Source: Paramacrobiotus metropolitanus (lineage: Eukaryota; Tardigrada; Eutardigrada; Parachela; Macrobiotidae). From it: a DNA stretch of 64,000 nucleotides. The position numbers were made by a program, and so were the translations under genes. Positions 21,903 to 33,235 of the stretch are shown here, one piece after another. Within the stretch, counting starts at the first letter, position 1; the number at the start of each line of letters is the position of its first letter. Below the pieces are notes generated by a model that did no database searches, was not told the DNA's origin, and worked only from the letters and a program-made list of their open reading frames with translations. Where the stretch lies: NCBI RefSeq assembly GCF_019649055.1, contig NW_026570391.1:1-64000 (forward strand), read 5' to 3'.

Positions 21903-24900
21903 ATGGCGAAAAGAATCAAGCTGGAGGCGAATTCTCGTGAAGCGTCCTCATTTATGGCTGAAAAATATGGTTTTCAAAATTTGGAGCGCCTGAAAATTTG
22001 TTGCGCAGCTGTACCGAAAAGTTTGCCGTTTCCTCGTCGACTGAAGGTGAGATGTCCTCGCTTTGAATGAAGCTCTTTCGCTAAATAAATTTAAGTGACT
22101 ACACCGTTAAAAGTTTCCTTATATTTGTAATGCGGGCAAAGCAGATAACATGCATTTTTTGAAGATCAAATTACTACCCAGGACACATTTTTAGTGCTCA
22201 GATTTGAAAAAATGTCTTCCGTAAGCATGCTACCTATATGCATTTCTTAAACGAAACATGCTTGTTACTGCGTAGTTAGTGTTAAGCACAGTTTGATAGA
22301 GGTTTTGCGCGCCACTTTCTCTTTACAATTAGTGCAGCAGCAGATGTACCTGTAATTTGTCAAGTAAGGACTGAACAAAAACCCTGGGTTGACTCTTGAC
22401 ACCGTTGTCCAACCCTTAACTTTGCTTTGGGTATTTTCGTGCAATGACAAACAAAATATTTTGTAGTAAGAAGCCAATAGTCAACCATTTGGAAGCAACG
22501 AAATAATCCACTGCAGGCGGCTTGAATTGGTTATACGAGTATAACGCAAACTGTCCTTTTCACTTTACTGGTTAAGTTACAGTACCTCGAATTTGACTGA
22601 AACGGAATATCGGATTTGTGCTCCCCTTTCTTGTAATGGACACCAGCCCAGATCCTGTTTGAAAAACGAGGCAGCCCCACCCCTCTCTAAAATTACCTTA
22701 CACCTCACAATTAAGGCGACCGCTAGTGAATAGTAAGCGCTGCAAAATAATAGGTTGCCGAAAATTTCCTCCTGAAAACTGTGAGTTATGGTTAAACGGA
22801 CATCAGAAGGATGTTGTGTTGGCATAACGTTGCTTAGGTAGGTGTATGCTCTATAAAACTCGCAAAGTCGTGCAATTCCATATGCCGATAAGCCGGTAAC
22901 TACTGCGTTCGATTCGACTTAAACTGGATGGGTTCATTTTTGAATATACTGCCCCCTTCCAAAATTTTTTTCTTGACAAAAATTCCACCCCCTAAAAAAT
23001 TGCGCCCCCATTCAGAAATAATGCCCCATTGGCCATGGCCTTAGACTATTTGCATCCGGGGCCACAGATTCGATAGATACGGTGTAAAATGCAGCAACTG
23101 CATTACTAGTGCAACAGGAGCACTGATTCTCCCAATGACCCTAGTACGTGCAGTTGCAGACATTTCAGGTTGGGCCAGTGATCGACGACTGTTATAGGCC
23201 ATGTCTACCAAAGTGCCCGTTAACCTAAAATTATTACTGCCGCTCTCACAGAGCGCATACGGCAATATGTACATATTACAAAATATGAATCCCTGTGTGT
23301 ATACTCATTTCGTATACTCGAACACACATGCTCTGAGAGGATCATAAGATAAAGCAATAAGGACTTCGACCGAGCATTTTTTAAACGTTTCAAATTATCT
23401 TAATTTCAGGTATTATCGGAAATGCTGGGGATGTCTAAGTTGTTAACAGACACCTTTTTGAAAGACTTTGAATCGTTTTCTCCCGCATTTCTGGAAACTG
23501 GTCCTTTTGTTGCCCCATTCCAAGTACTGTGTCCACCAGTTATCCATTGTCTGAAAGGCTGCGTGTGGAAAAAGGGTGCTAATAAAGGAATGCCCAGAGT
23601 CTTGCAATGGCACCGTGATCCAACCAATGTACGACCGTAATTGTATTGTATTGTTAGAAAATTTGAACCTTTAAATAGTCTAGTTCGATTTATTTTGACG
23701 ATGCTTATTTTAGTGTGTGTTCGACTAAAGCGACTAATATTCGACTAAAGCGAATCGAATGTACTAGGTATAGGATCATGGAAGTAGAACTTTCCTCTGT
23801 CACGCACTAATTCGAAATAGACCTTCCCACTACTACGAGAAGTACCTCAGTCCCTTGCTTACTGCTCAATTTAAATACCCGGTGGTTAGATACCCGGCTT
23901 AGGTTGCAATTCCATGTGACTGACACGGTACCGCTTATTCCACTAAAATATTTCGGTTTCATCCTAACGAAGCGGCAATCGTGTAGCAACGCGATGATAA
24001 CAAACGTTTGCAGGCGTTCCCACAGGTAACGTCATGCAGCGAACGATTTGCCACCACAATATGCATGAGTTTCGCTTTCTTTTCTGAATTTGCTTACGAC
24101 ACCACACGACCTAGCACTCAGATCACCTCGTGATTAATATCATTATAATCCTAAGAATTTCTATCTTTTTTGAAGATCAAATCATTTTCAAGTAGCAGGT
24201 GGAGATTTTATAGATGCCCGCGCGGATACAATGACTGACTTAGATCAAAACGACAAAAGCCGCTATACCGAGCTGAGTGTCGTAATATGCATACTCGCTG
24301 CAACCTTTCGAATCTGTATTGTTTTTTCTCGATAGCTGCCTCACCTTTTCTGACCTGTCGCGCGCGTCAGTGCTGATGTTGCATGACTCCGATGCAGTGG
24401 GTGCTAGTGCGCGCCATGGGACAAAATGTGCGTTAGCATTCGAGGCAATACTGCTTTGAGTTCTTGATGAAAGCCGGCTGCGTAAGCACGCAACCGTCAC
24501 TGGCGCCGTATGGAGTACTGCTGCCAGGATGCCTGAACAGCGTCTGATAAAGTTTTGATCGAAATCAGCTATCATATCCGCGGTGGCTTCCTCGAGAATT
24601 CAAAATTTTACTTTCCTACACGGGTATGATTTTGATTTTCAAAGAACATTATAGAGTTTCTGAGGGTTCTAAAGATAATAATCACGAGTTGATCCGGATT
24701 CCAGGTGGTGGAGTATGCCCCTCGTTAGCTACTACTGTCTCCAAAATTACCTACCGATCATCAGATTTATCTTCCCCCACGATCAGTTAGCTAACCTATA
24801 GACTTAAAATTTTACACTACATGTAGGCACTAAGTTTACGCTTTGCTTCAGGTTACAATGTTTTGTGGCGCCGGAAAAATTGTTCAAGGATTAGCAGTCA

Positions 24901-27900
24901 CTTTAAGGTGCCGGGGTTGTGGTTCTCGTTATTCCCCTTGTACGTGGACGAATCGGGCTACGTCCACATATTCTTTTTACGATTCAGAGCAGCCGTTCCT
25001 TGATATTTCCCAGGAAATATACGTTTGCCGAAAATTTGCACTGGAAATCGTGAATAACATGTATGCTAGGGCTTCAGCGTTTGCAATGTTGCCGTTAAAA
25101 TACTTCTACTGTCATTTTTTTTTACTTTTAGATTCTTCAATCATGCAACTTACGACGGTATTGCGGAAACCATGAGACATACGTACGGTTGGAAAAAATG
25201 TAAAGTCACATGGTTTTGCTAAGAATTAGTGAAAACGAGAATAAATCTGACATCTCTGAATCTTCTAGTGTTCTCACGAAAAACTGTAGCCATCATCTTC
25301 ATACGGCATGAGATCGAATGTGACATTAGAGAGCGAAAGATCACGTACCAGTTCCAGGAAAAAAGAAGTGTGCTGCAATACCTGGACACGCGCATGGATG
25401 AAATTTTTACCAGCACCTACAAACACCGGTGTTCTAAAGCCTGCATAGCGAAGCAGTGCGGAAGGATCTTCATTATGGACGGAATCTGGAAAGTCGTTTT
25501 TCGACATTGTATAGCAGAAGTAGAAGTACGTAACTGCCAGAACGGCGTGCTGATGCAGAAAGTGAATAGTTTGTCTTTTCCCGTGAAAATGACTTTTAAC
25601 ACCCGGGTGTTACTGTGCTACGGGATTTTTTGCCCTGGGGTTACATTTTTTACGATTTACGTACCTAGTGGTTCGCAAATTAGGGGCTACGACCATCAGG
25701 AATTATAACTGGGTATTTCCCTATCTTATATCACTGTTGTACCAGTATTCTCTTGAAGTGTACGTACGTTACGTGCGTACACGATATGTCGAGACTAATT
25801 GCAGTTGTCTTCATAGCAACGCTCTAATTTACCTTTATATAACGGTAGCCGCTATTTGTGATAAGTTGCAGGTTGGCGAGTTCCAGTAAAGATACGTACT
25901 CCTACAAACGCATACAGTACTACCTTTACGTACATTAAACCCCGCATCGGTCCCTTCTTTTGGATTTTTTACAATTTGTGTAATGCAGTGGTGAGACGGA
26001 AGATCCGTCATGCTGTATTAAAGTCTTTCACGTATTTTAGTGTCCTTTTCCGTTCCTTGTCTTATAAGCATTGCTTGAATTAACCATTATACCAAATAGC
26101 ATAATTGGTGTGAGAACGGGAGTCGCTTTATTGCTTTTTAGTATAGCGGTAATAATAATTAATTCGTGATTGCAAAACGATGTGATGATTTTTTCAGAAT
26201 TTTGTGAAAGGGATTCCACTCGTAAACTTTCCATGTGTATGCACGCACTCGCCATCCGGAAAATCACTGTACTGCAAGAAACACACCCACCTGGACCGCC
26301 ATACCGAGAAGGAAACCGATAACATTACAATACACATGGCAGGTTGGTTTTTGGTGGCACATGTAATAAGGGAAACAAACTCCTCATTAAGTCATCCGGT
26401 GTCGTTCTCCTGTTATCTTGCAACTACGAGAAACTATTTCACCTTCATGGTTTGCTACACCAAAGGGAAGCCTGCCAAACAAAACTTTATACGGGATCTT
26501 TCACTAGTGCGATGAAATTTGGCATACGGATTTTAAGCCTTGTCTACAATTCGAAGCGAATTCAGCTTTGGTGTGGTTGTTAAACTGCACAAGATAGCTG
26601 TATTCAGGGGCCACGCCTACAGACACGGTACGCGAAGCCACCTTGCGAGGTGGCAACAAGAAGCGTTTCGAACTTGGAACAAGGCCTTAGTGCATGTAAT
26701 TGGTATCTTGCATAAGGTAACTGAATTCCGTTGCTCATACAGATGTACTGTTAAAGTTGTGAACGCGTTTGGTGAATTAGATCTTATTGCTGGTGTCAGA
26801 GCGCTGTGGTTTTCCAGGAGTGTCCAGAGCTATGCAGGCAAAAGCAACGAGTGACATCAACTCAATTCTGAGCGGTGAAATGGATACTGAGACACCGGAC
26901 AGCGATTGTCGAAAGTTTGATCCGAATGCCGGATGCAAGAAAAACAAAGGAGAAAACCAGCGCGGGCACCTGTACAGCCGAGGATATCTTTTCCTTGTGG
27001 GTCCAACAGGCCACATTTTTAGCTTTGCCCCAATCTACAGGTAAACTTGATAATGTGTTTACAGTCACGTCAGACTGCATCGTCGCCTAAGCATTGCCAG
27101 TCGAGTTTAAAGCGTGGCGTTGTAGTAACTTGAGGTTGGAACCGACTTTAACACTACAAAATACAAGTATCTGCCTAGTGCCTTCTCCGCACATTACAAC
27201 TTCTCAGTCTCTAGCTAACCTTGCAGGAGGCTGAAAAATTTGTTCCGCATCACCTTTCGCAATCAGCTTTCCCCTCAGCATTCTTCTCAGAAAATCTGAC
27301 GGACAGAACCAGAGTTTCACGAACAATACCTTGGCAAAACTAATTCACGGAAAGTTTCTACGTGCAAACGCGCAAAAAATTGTCAATGTGTTTCTACTGC
27401 ACCCGCCACACTTGCAAGACAGATCAGTTTGCGGGATGCGACGATCTTACGACCGATTGAAATAGATTGATTTCATCCTGTCTCCGGCATAGTGCTTGGG
27501 CAACTTGAACTAATCATATCGTTCGCGGACTCTGCAATTAATTGAAAACAGCCAGTTAAATTTGAGAGGTACAGCAGAAGTTTCTGTTTAATTCAAGCTC
27601 GGTGTCGAATTGCCCGTCGACCCCGTGGGCCCTTAAAAATAATGAAGCTTAAAAGAGGAACAACGACGCGTCATCGTCTACGAAACCAAAAATACTCCAT
27701 AAATAGAGCAATCTACAATTAATGAACGGTTCGGGGGCTGCCAACTTGGTTAAGTCGACTGACTGATAAAAAGCTGCAAAACGTCTACGGCGCATCTAAA
27801 TTTGCGGTACATCTCACCCATCTGCGTCACAGGGGCGGGCATCACGCCACCGGGAAATCAATCTACTGGGCTTTTGGTCTACTACGCCATTATGTTGATT

Positions 27901-29023
27901 TGTATAGTTCTGTTACCAAAGACAGAATTCCGTTTATGAACTAAATGGACAGACAAGCTATGCATTATTTCATGAAAGTTTTAAATCTAAGAGTCCTCAG
28001 AGTGAATTTCTCAGTAGTTTTAAATATGGAATGCTGACACTGAGCAAAAGCTTACGCCCCAACCGGATACACTCGAACCGGAAGGTAGCGCAAAAAGTAC
28101 CTCGCGGCTTTGTCACCATAATGTTATGTGTTCGGACCACTGACAAAGAAATTCTTCAAAGAGCTGTCGAGAAAGATCATCGACAGTACAGGCAACCCCC
28201 GCTCAGGAGAGTTTTTACGCCAAAAAATCAGTATTGAGAATCAGCTAGGAAATGCAGTTTCTATTCTCGGTACATTCAGCGACACGGTAGAGAAGGAAGA
28301 TATGTACTTTGCCTTTCATTTAGCGGATCGGAAATGATGTTATGGTTTTTGTTATCTGATATTCTTGTAATGCATTCTCCAGTACGAACCTCAAATGCAA
28401 TAAAGTACTTCACATGTTATGTGACACACAGTAAAATACTTTGCAGTGACAAATGGCTATGTTCGAGGGATAAAAACTTTTTTGTCTGTATGCAATAGGA
28501 TGGTGCAAAGGATCACGAACGGTTTTTTTTCAGGGCTGAAAGCCTTGGACAAGTTTACTTATTCGTCGTCAGCGCGCTTTACGATTTGCTGCAAAATGTT
28601 GCGCCGGAAGAATGGGAGAACATTTTTGTGTGCTACGATAACATCTGTCAGCTCAACAGACTTAAAGCCGCAAGCGCTCCTCTTCCTTTTCCGGAACCAT
28701 TTGACCAAATCTGGAACCGTGTGTCGAAAATTGTGGACGGGCTTCATATTCAAAACCACAAGGATCCCAGATGCAAAGAGAAGTACCATCCTGATAAGTA
28801 TTTGAAGAGTCATCCTACCGCCACTGAACGAAACACCATGGCAGCAGAACAGACATTTTCCTGGATCGCCAAGTTCAAGAAGCAATTAAATGCAATGAAC
28901 AAGGCAAGGCAGTTTTTCTTTATCCACCGAATGATAGTGCGAAGAAACGACTACATGTCTCACTGTGTGGCGAAAAATAGCCGACCTGTAGGTGGTACGA
29001 TGCGCACGTTTAAAGAAAAATGA
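21903..29023 (+). CDS. KDZ-type transposase with CxC5/CxC6-like cysteine clusters
   Basis: Eight exons join in consistent phase into 580 aa: 21903-22046, 23410-23628, 24852-25060, 25132-25187, 25269-25525, 26198-26342, 26818-27040 and 28534-29023. Features in order: a C-x2-C cluster near 141-144 (LRCRGCGSRY); a Cys/His cluster at 262-290 enclosing IMDGIWKVVF with Asp 280; C-x-C-T-H...YCKKH near 308-324; the IYRAES motif formed across the exon 7/8 junction; CYDNICQL with Asp 453; and a C-terminal block with HIQNHKD and AAEQTFSW with Glu 523. D280, D453 and E523 are good candidates for the RNase H-fold catalytic triad of KDZ transposases. This should be the enzyme that mobilises the 24-kb element. 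Exon 4's donor (ACG/GTTGGA) is the least certain junction. No lesion is seen in the joined frame. Confidence 0.78.
26353..26493 (+). pseudogene. Extra exon-like copy of the transposase GTCxK...E motif
   Basis: Within intron 6, a frame reads GTCNKGNKLLIKSSGVV and LFHLHGLLHQREACQ. It aligns with the exon 7 segment AGCKKNKGENQRGHLYSRGY and IFSFAPIYRAESLGQ. It is not in phase with exon 6 without a 1-nt change and lacks a good acceptor. It is probably an old duplicated exon or a captured fragment of a related element. Confidence 0.45.
27325..27465 (+). other. Coding-like fragment in transposase intron 7
   Basis: The frame reads NTLAKLIHGKFLRANAQKIV and continues NVFLLHPPHLQ to a stop. It resembles N-terminal exons of transposon genes, where a helix with GKxLR..A..IV..V recurs. 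No partner exon was found. Confidence 0.25.
28128..28337 (+). other. Coding-like fragment in transposase intron 7
   Basis: The frame contains TKKFFKELSRKIIDSTGNPR, then FLRQKISIENQLGNAVSILG, and ends ADRK. The FLxQ-IS..-Q-GNA-S-LGT pattern resembles the C-terminus of another transposon protein. It lacks a start or an acceptor and is probably a relic. Confidence 0.3.
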
Positions 29024-29714
29024 GCGGTAATATTGGTGCGCAAGGGTTACTTAGGTTAACATCTTTTTCAAGCGGCTTCATTTAACTGGAAGAGTCTACG
29101 CCTTTCCATCTGGGTGTCCTCGACTTTAGCCAGCGATGTGTCAGCAACAGTGTGCAATTTGCCTGCTCCGTTGGCAGGCGGCAATGTAGTCTGTACAATT
29201 TATTGTCCTGTCGCGGTAGTTCGGGCATTTGCGTTAATCAAATTAAAAATATTACTGTACTTAGTTGTATATTATTTCTCGCAGTTTTCCAGTATAACTT
29301 TTCACTGCGGATCCGAATATGCTAAAGTCTAGTTTAGTGAGACAATAATCGGCCAACCAGTTGTAGCGGGAATCAAGTAGTGGTAACTTTCAAAGGGCTT
29401 ATAGCTGACCTTCCAGACTGTTATCTTCTAGCAATAAATTCCACGAAAATTTTTATAAAAAACTTGAATTTCACGTGATAGGTGCTAGATGTGATGACTC
29501 CAAATGAAGGTGCACTTCCATAAACTTCTTGTATGTTAAAATATTCAGGAAGATTGTGGATAGTTATCGTGCAAAGCTAGCTAACTTGGAGATAATGTAC
29601 CCCAAGGATGAGACATCCGATAAAGTACAAGTTTTGTGTTGTGCCTGATATCTAAAAAGCAGGCGGAAAGATAGAGCTGGAACAATCGAAGAAAAAAAGC
29701 AGTGTCTAATATTC
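29024..29714. other. Transposon right spacer
   Basis: AT-rich sequence after the transposase stop codon and before the right satellite array. No gene seen. Confidence 0.4.
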
Positions 29715-30352
29715 ACACACGCTAGCACTGGTTGCGGCCCGTTGCGGCCTGTCGCGGCAAATAAGCCGTGTCGCGGCTGTTGCGGCATCGCGGCAGGCCA
29801 GTGCTGGCACACACGCTAGCACTGGTCGCGGCCCGTTGCGGCCTGTCGCAGCTTATAAGCCGTGTCGCGGCTGTTGCGGCGTCGCGGCAGGCCAGTGCTG
29901 GCACACACGCTAGCACTGGTCGCGGCCCGTTGCGGCCTGTCGCGGCTTATAGGCCGTGTCGCGGCTGTTGCGGCGTCGCGGCAGGCCAGTGCTGGCACAC
30001 ACGCTAGCACTAGTCGCGGCCCGTTGCGGGCTGTCGCAGCTTATAAGCCGTGTCGCGGCTGTTGCGGCGTCGCGGCAGGCCAGTGCTGGCACACACGCTA
30101 GCACTGGTCGCGGCCCGTTGCGGCCTGTCGCGGCTTATAGGCCGTGTCGCGGCTGTTGCGGCGTCGCGGCAGGCCAGTGCTGGCACACACGCTAGCACTA
30201 GTCGCGGCCCGTTGCGGGCTGTCGCAGCTTATAAGCCGTGTCGCGGCTGTTGCGGCGTCGCGGCAGGCCAGTGCTGGCACACTCGCTAGCACTGGTCGCG
30301 GCCCGTTGCTGCCTGTCGCGGCTTATAAGCCGTCTTATAAGCCGTGTCGCGA
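29715..30352 (-). repeat. 94-bp satellite array C (about 7 units), inverted relative to A and B
   Basis: The unit is the reverse complement of the left-array unit with one extra base (CTGGCCTGCC versus CTGACTGCC), giving a 94-bp period. Units alternate in type (CTTATAAG versus CTTATAGG, GCACTGG versus GCACTAG), so a 188-bp dimer is repeated twice within the array. It lies 40 bp inside the right terminal repeat. Confidence 0.95.
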
Positions 30353-30391
30353 ATTCTGGTCCGCAACGAGACAGTGACAGTTAAAGCCGAA

Positions 30392-30416
30392 CTTGGTACA
30401 GATTGAGCCACTTCTG
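30392..30416 (-). repeat. Transposon right terminal inverted repeat
   Basis: Its reverse complement starts CAGAAGTGGCTCAATC and ends GTACCAAG, matching the left terminus at 21 of 25. Confidence 0.85.
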
Positions 30417-30424
30417 GCTTTATC
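30417..30424. repeat. Right 8-bp target site duplication (GCTTTATC)
   Basis: Identical to 6057-6064, directly outside the right terminal repeat. Confidence 0.85.
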
Positions 30425-31689
30425 AGTTTCCTTCGTGGCGGCCAACTTCAATGTAGATACGACAAAATCGATTGACGGTCCCAGTTGCTCTGAAACCTTC
30501 TGCAATGGGATCCAGGAGCTGGTTGGTAAATCTGCGAAACTAGCGAAACCACTGAATGAACGCCGATGCCAGAAAGGCAGGAAAAACTAGCCATTTCGTG
30601 GTCCGCAGTCCCAACCCACCATCCCTAACCGGCAGTGTCATCTGGCTGCACTGAGCATCGTTCACTCCAACGTTGAAAACTATTGAAAATAAACTATTGA
30701 AAATATTTAAAAGGTCCATAAGGGAAAGACGTTCCAGAAGAAACAAGGTTTTGCGAGCTGGGTCAAAAAAATTACCTTTGGCCTTCAATAATTGGCTTCA
30801 TTGCTAACAATTGCAGCCAAAATTTTTCAAAAACGCCTTACTAATTGTTTTAGCAAATATAGTAAAATATTCTCTCTATCGTACTAATCAGAACAATGCG
30901 GCAAGAAGCCCACGATAAACACCAACACAGGAAACCGCAATTTTTTTCAGGCATATTTAGCGGTTCCCGGTTTAATATATTACAACTGCCAGTTTCGAAT
31001 TACCAGTGTAGTTCACAGTATATTCAAACCAAACAGTCATCTGGTTGGAACATTTAATTTAAACTGAATGAACAGACAAGGGTGCGGCCTCATGGGAACC
31101 GCATTGGGAAGGCGAAATTGTTAGCGAAGAATAACTATCCACGAACACACATCATGCACTTTTTAATACTTACGTAACTGTATTGTACACTGTATAATGT
31201 AAAGAAAACCGTCAACAACGGGGCTCTTGAATTAAAGCTACAACTGGATTGGGTGGCATTTGTTCCGAGGATACTGCGTGTTTCCAGTCCTTGATACTCT
31301 TTAGCACGATCCGTGGATTAACCATGTTTATCGCTTGACTGTCTTCGTCCAGCGCAGCATCACAGACCGGCGACACCCGATATTTTGCGGATGTTGTTGG
31401 CTTTTTTAGCTGGTGGTTTCTGCGGCTTCCCGCTTTTCTCCGCTTAACCGAGCCGTGTCAGTGTGTCACGCACGCCACATCCTCCGAAGACGAATTCTTC
31501 TCGCGTACAATGTGTCACGCATCCACTGCATCCAGAATATATATGGGCGCATCAAAAACAAAGGTCACTTTCTCTGTAATATACTAACACACGTCTTGCT
31601 CAAGCGACTCTACCCAAATGCACTGATATTGATCAGGGCCTAATTGAAGAACAATCGACCGGCAACCGCCGTGCGCCGGCTCCATTAAC
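30425..31689. other. Intergenic region without a supportable gene
   Basis: Short frames only. Nothing with a motif, signal peptide or consistent splicing. Confidence 0.5.
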
Positions 31690-33016
31690 CTAATCCGAGC
31701 CGCGCGTCAATTGCACCGAGTAGGCCGCGGCATTCGTCTTGCCGCCGGTGGCCATGAACGTCCCGGTGGCTTCCGGCTGGATACGAGAGCGTTTCAGGAC
31801 CGGGAATACTTTAACGATTAACTGCCGCAAACGGCGCCGGTAATCTTTGTTCAACACCAAACAAATAATCTGCAGAAAACTACTTCTGTAAAATGCATCC
31901 ACATTTTAAAACAAATTGCAATAAATTAAACTTAAATTAAAAATACTCGTACATTACATATAAATTTAAATTTAAACATTATTCAGTCAAAAAATTAATT
32001 GCATTGAATTAGAAAATTTAATTAAAAATATAATGCGTTTAATTACTCTACCCATAATTTAAATAAATCTACAAAAAAATAGGTTAAAATTAATTTAAAT
32101 TAATTGAATATTTAGAAAAAAACAAACATACCGGCACACTAGCGTAGCCTAATAACGCCACCGCCCGCAACGTCAGCTGCAGCACCGGGTCGGTTTGGAA
32201 CGCCTTCCCGAACAGCGTGGAGGCCATCTGCATCGGCACCATACACGACGTATAGCAGACATAACAAACGAACAACATCCGAACACTCCGGGCGCGCCGA
32301 CGCTGCAGCTGATCCCCCGGTCCGGCGGCCTTAGTGGTCGTCGTGCTGCGCCGGGCCATCCACCAGCGCACCAGCAACACCGCGAAGATCACCGTAAACA
32401 CCACGGTCAACACGCCCACCGGGAAAAAGACCCCCAGGAATACGGACAGGAAGGAGGAGTACGTGTCGGTGTACTGCGCCACGCAGGCGCCCCACGGGAG
32501 GGCGCTTTTCAACTCCCCGCCCACGCGGTACAGCAGCAACACCGCCATGATGACCGGGAGCAACCAGGGTAAGAAGACCATGACGGTCAGCGGGAGGGGC
32601 CGGATCCATTGGGGATAGCTGTGCGGGAAGCAGATGGCCACGAAGCGGTTGATCCCGATCATCATGTCGGTCAGGGTCACGCTTTTGATACAGATGTAGA
32701 AGGCAAACATGGCGACGCGGCAGTAGGCGTTGGTGGATTGGTTGCCCAGCGGGATGCCGGTCGCGGAGGCCGTGACCATGGGCATCCCGACGCTGCACTG
32801 GAGGAGGATGCTGAAGAGGAAGTTGAGGAGGAGGACGCCGGAGCCGGCACGCAGGCGTTTGGAGGAGAGGATGATGGTGATGACGGCCACGCTGAAGACG
32901 GTGCCGATCAGGCTCAGGCACACCACCAGCCAGAACCACAGGAGCAGTGCTGGTCGGTGGACGATCCAGGCCGGGAGTGGCGTTAGGGTGGCGTTGTTGG
33001 TCAAGTTGGACAACAT
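31690..33016 (-). CDS. Rhodopsin-like (class A) G-protein-coupled receptor
   Basis: Two exons, 32132-33016 and 31690-31869, join in phase across an AT-rich 262-nt intron into 354 aa. An N-glycosylated N-terminus (NLTNNAT) precedes seven hydrophobic segments. TM1 is about residues 24-50, TM2 about 58-80, TM3 about 97-120, TM4 about 140-162, TM5 about 185-213, and TM6 begins near 245. TM7 ends at the exon boundary with SVPIICLVLNKDYRRRLRQL, which stands where class A receptors have NPxxY and helix 8. The DRY motif is replaced by NRF (GINRFVAICF). The TM3 and extracellular-loop-2 cysteines are present (AYCRVAMF, WGACVAQY). The ligand is unknown; likely a lineage-specific orphan receptor. Confidence 0.85.
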
Positions 33017-33018
33017 TC

Positions 33019-33097
33019 TATCAATCTTTTGACCTCAGCGCAGACGAGATTGACCGTATTACCAAGCGAAAAGCGTGGGAAGAATTTCGCGTAGTCT
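33019..33097 (+). repeat. Direct repeat, first copy
   Basis: Begins TATCAATCTTTTGACCTCAG and is repeated at 33156-33235 with an offset of 137 bases. Both copies also share GTGGGAAGAATTTC. It lies just upstream of the GPCR start codon. Confidence 0.7.
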
Positions 33098-33155
33098 TAA
33101 AAAAAAGGAAGTTATGCAGATGATATATGGATACTGCTCGGGTCAGACAACAGGG

Positions 33156-33235
33156 TATCAATCTTTTGACCTCAGCACAGACAAGATTCCCCGCTGAACT
33201 CAGGGAAATAACGTGGGAAGAATTTCCCGTTGTGT
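33156..33235 (+). repeat. Direct repeat, second copy
   Basis: Diverged copy of 33019-33097; the best conserved parts are the first 20 bases and the GTGGGAAGAATTTC segment. Confidence 0.7.

Larger units (their letters stand above)
6065..30416. mobile_element. 24.4-kb KDZ-type DNA transposon with subterminal satellites
   Basis: The element is bounded by 25-bp terminal inverted repeats (6065-6089 and 30392-30416, 21 of 25 matching, shared core TGGCTCAATC and GTACCAAG) and by identical 8-bp flanks GCTTTATC. Inside each end lies an array of a GC-rich 93/94-bp repeat, inverted relative to the other. Cargo: a PHD-finger gene (two copies), an SF3-like helicase gene, and an eight-exon gene for a KDZ-family transposase. 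An 8-bp duplication fits what is known of KDZ/Zisupton-like and hAT elements. The coding content favours KDZ. The transposase frame is intact and the flank octamers match exactly, so insertion may be recent. The internal left-end duplication makes this copy longer than the presumed 17-18 kb ancestor. Confidence 0.82.

Noticed and set aside
29722-30377. Series of 60-80 codon frames every 94 bases
   Set aside because: Satellite translation again; the 94-bp period moves the frame at each unit.
12777-30416. Treating 12777-30416 as an independent complete transposon insertion
   Set aside because: Its left flank TTCATAAC does not match the right flank GCTTTATC; only 6065-30416 has matching 8-bp flanks.
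32195-32986. Plus-strand frames opposite the GPCR, and similar ones opposite the Ig and UGT genes
   Set aside because: Shadow frames from GC-rich codons on the true coding strand.
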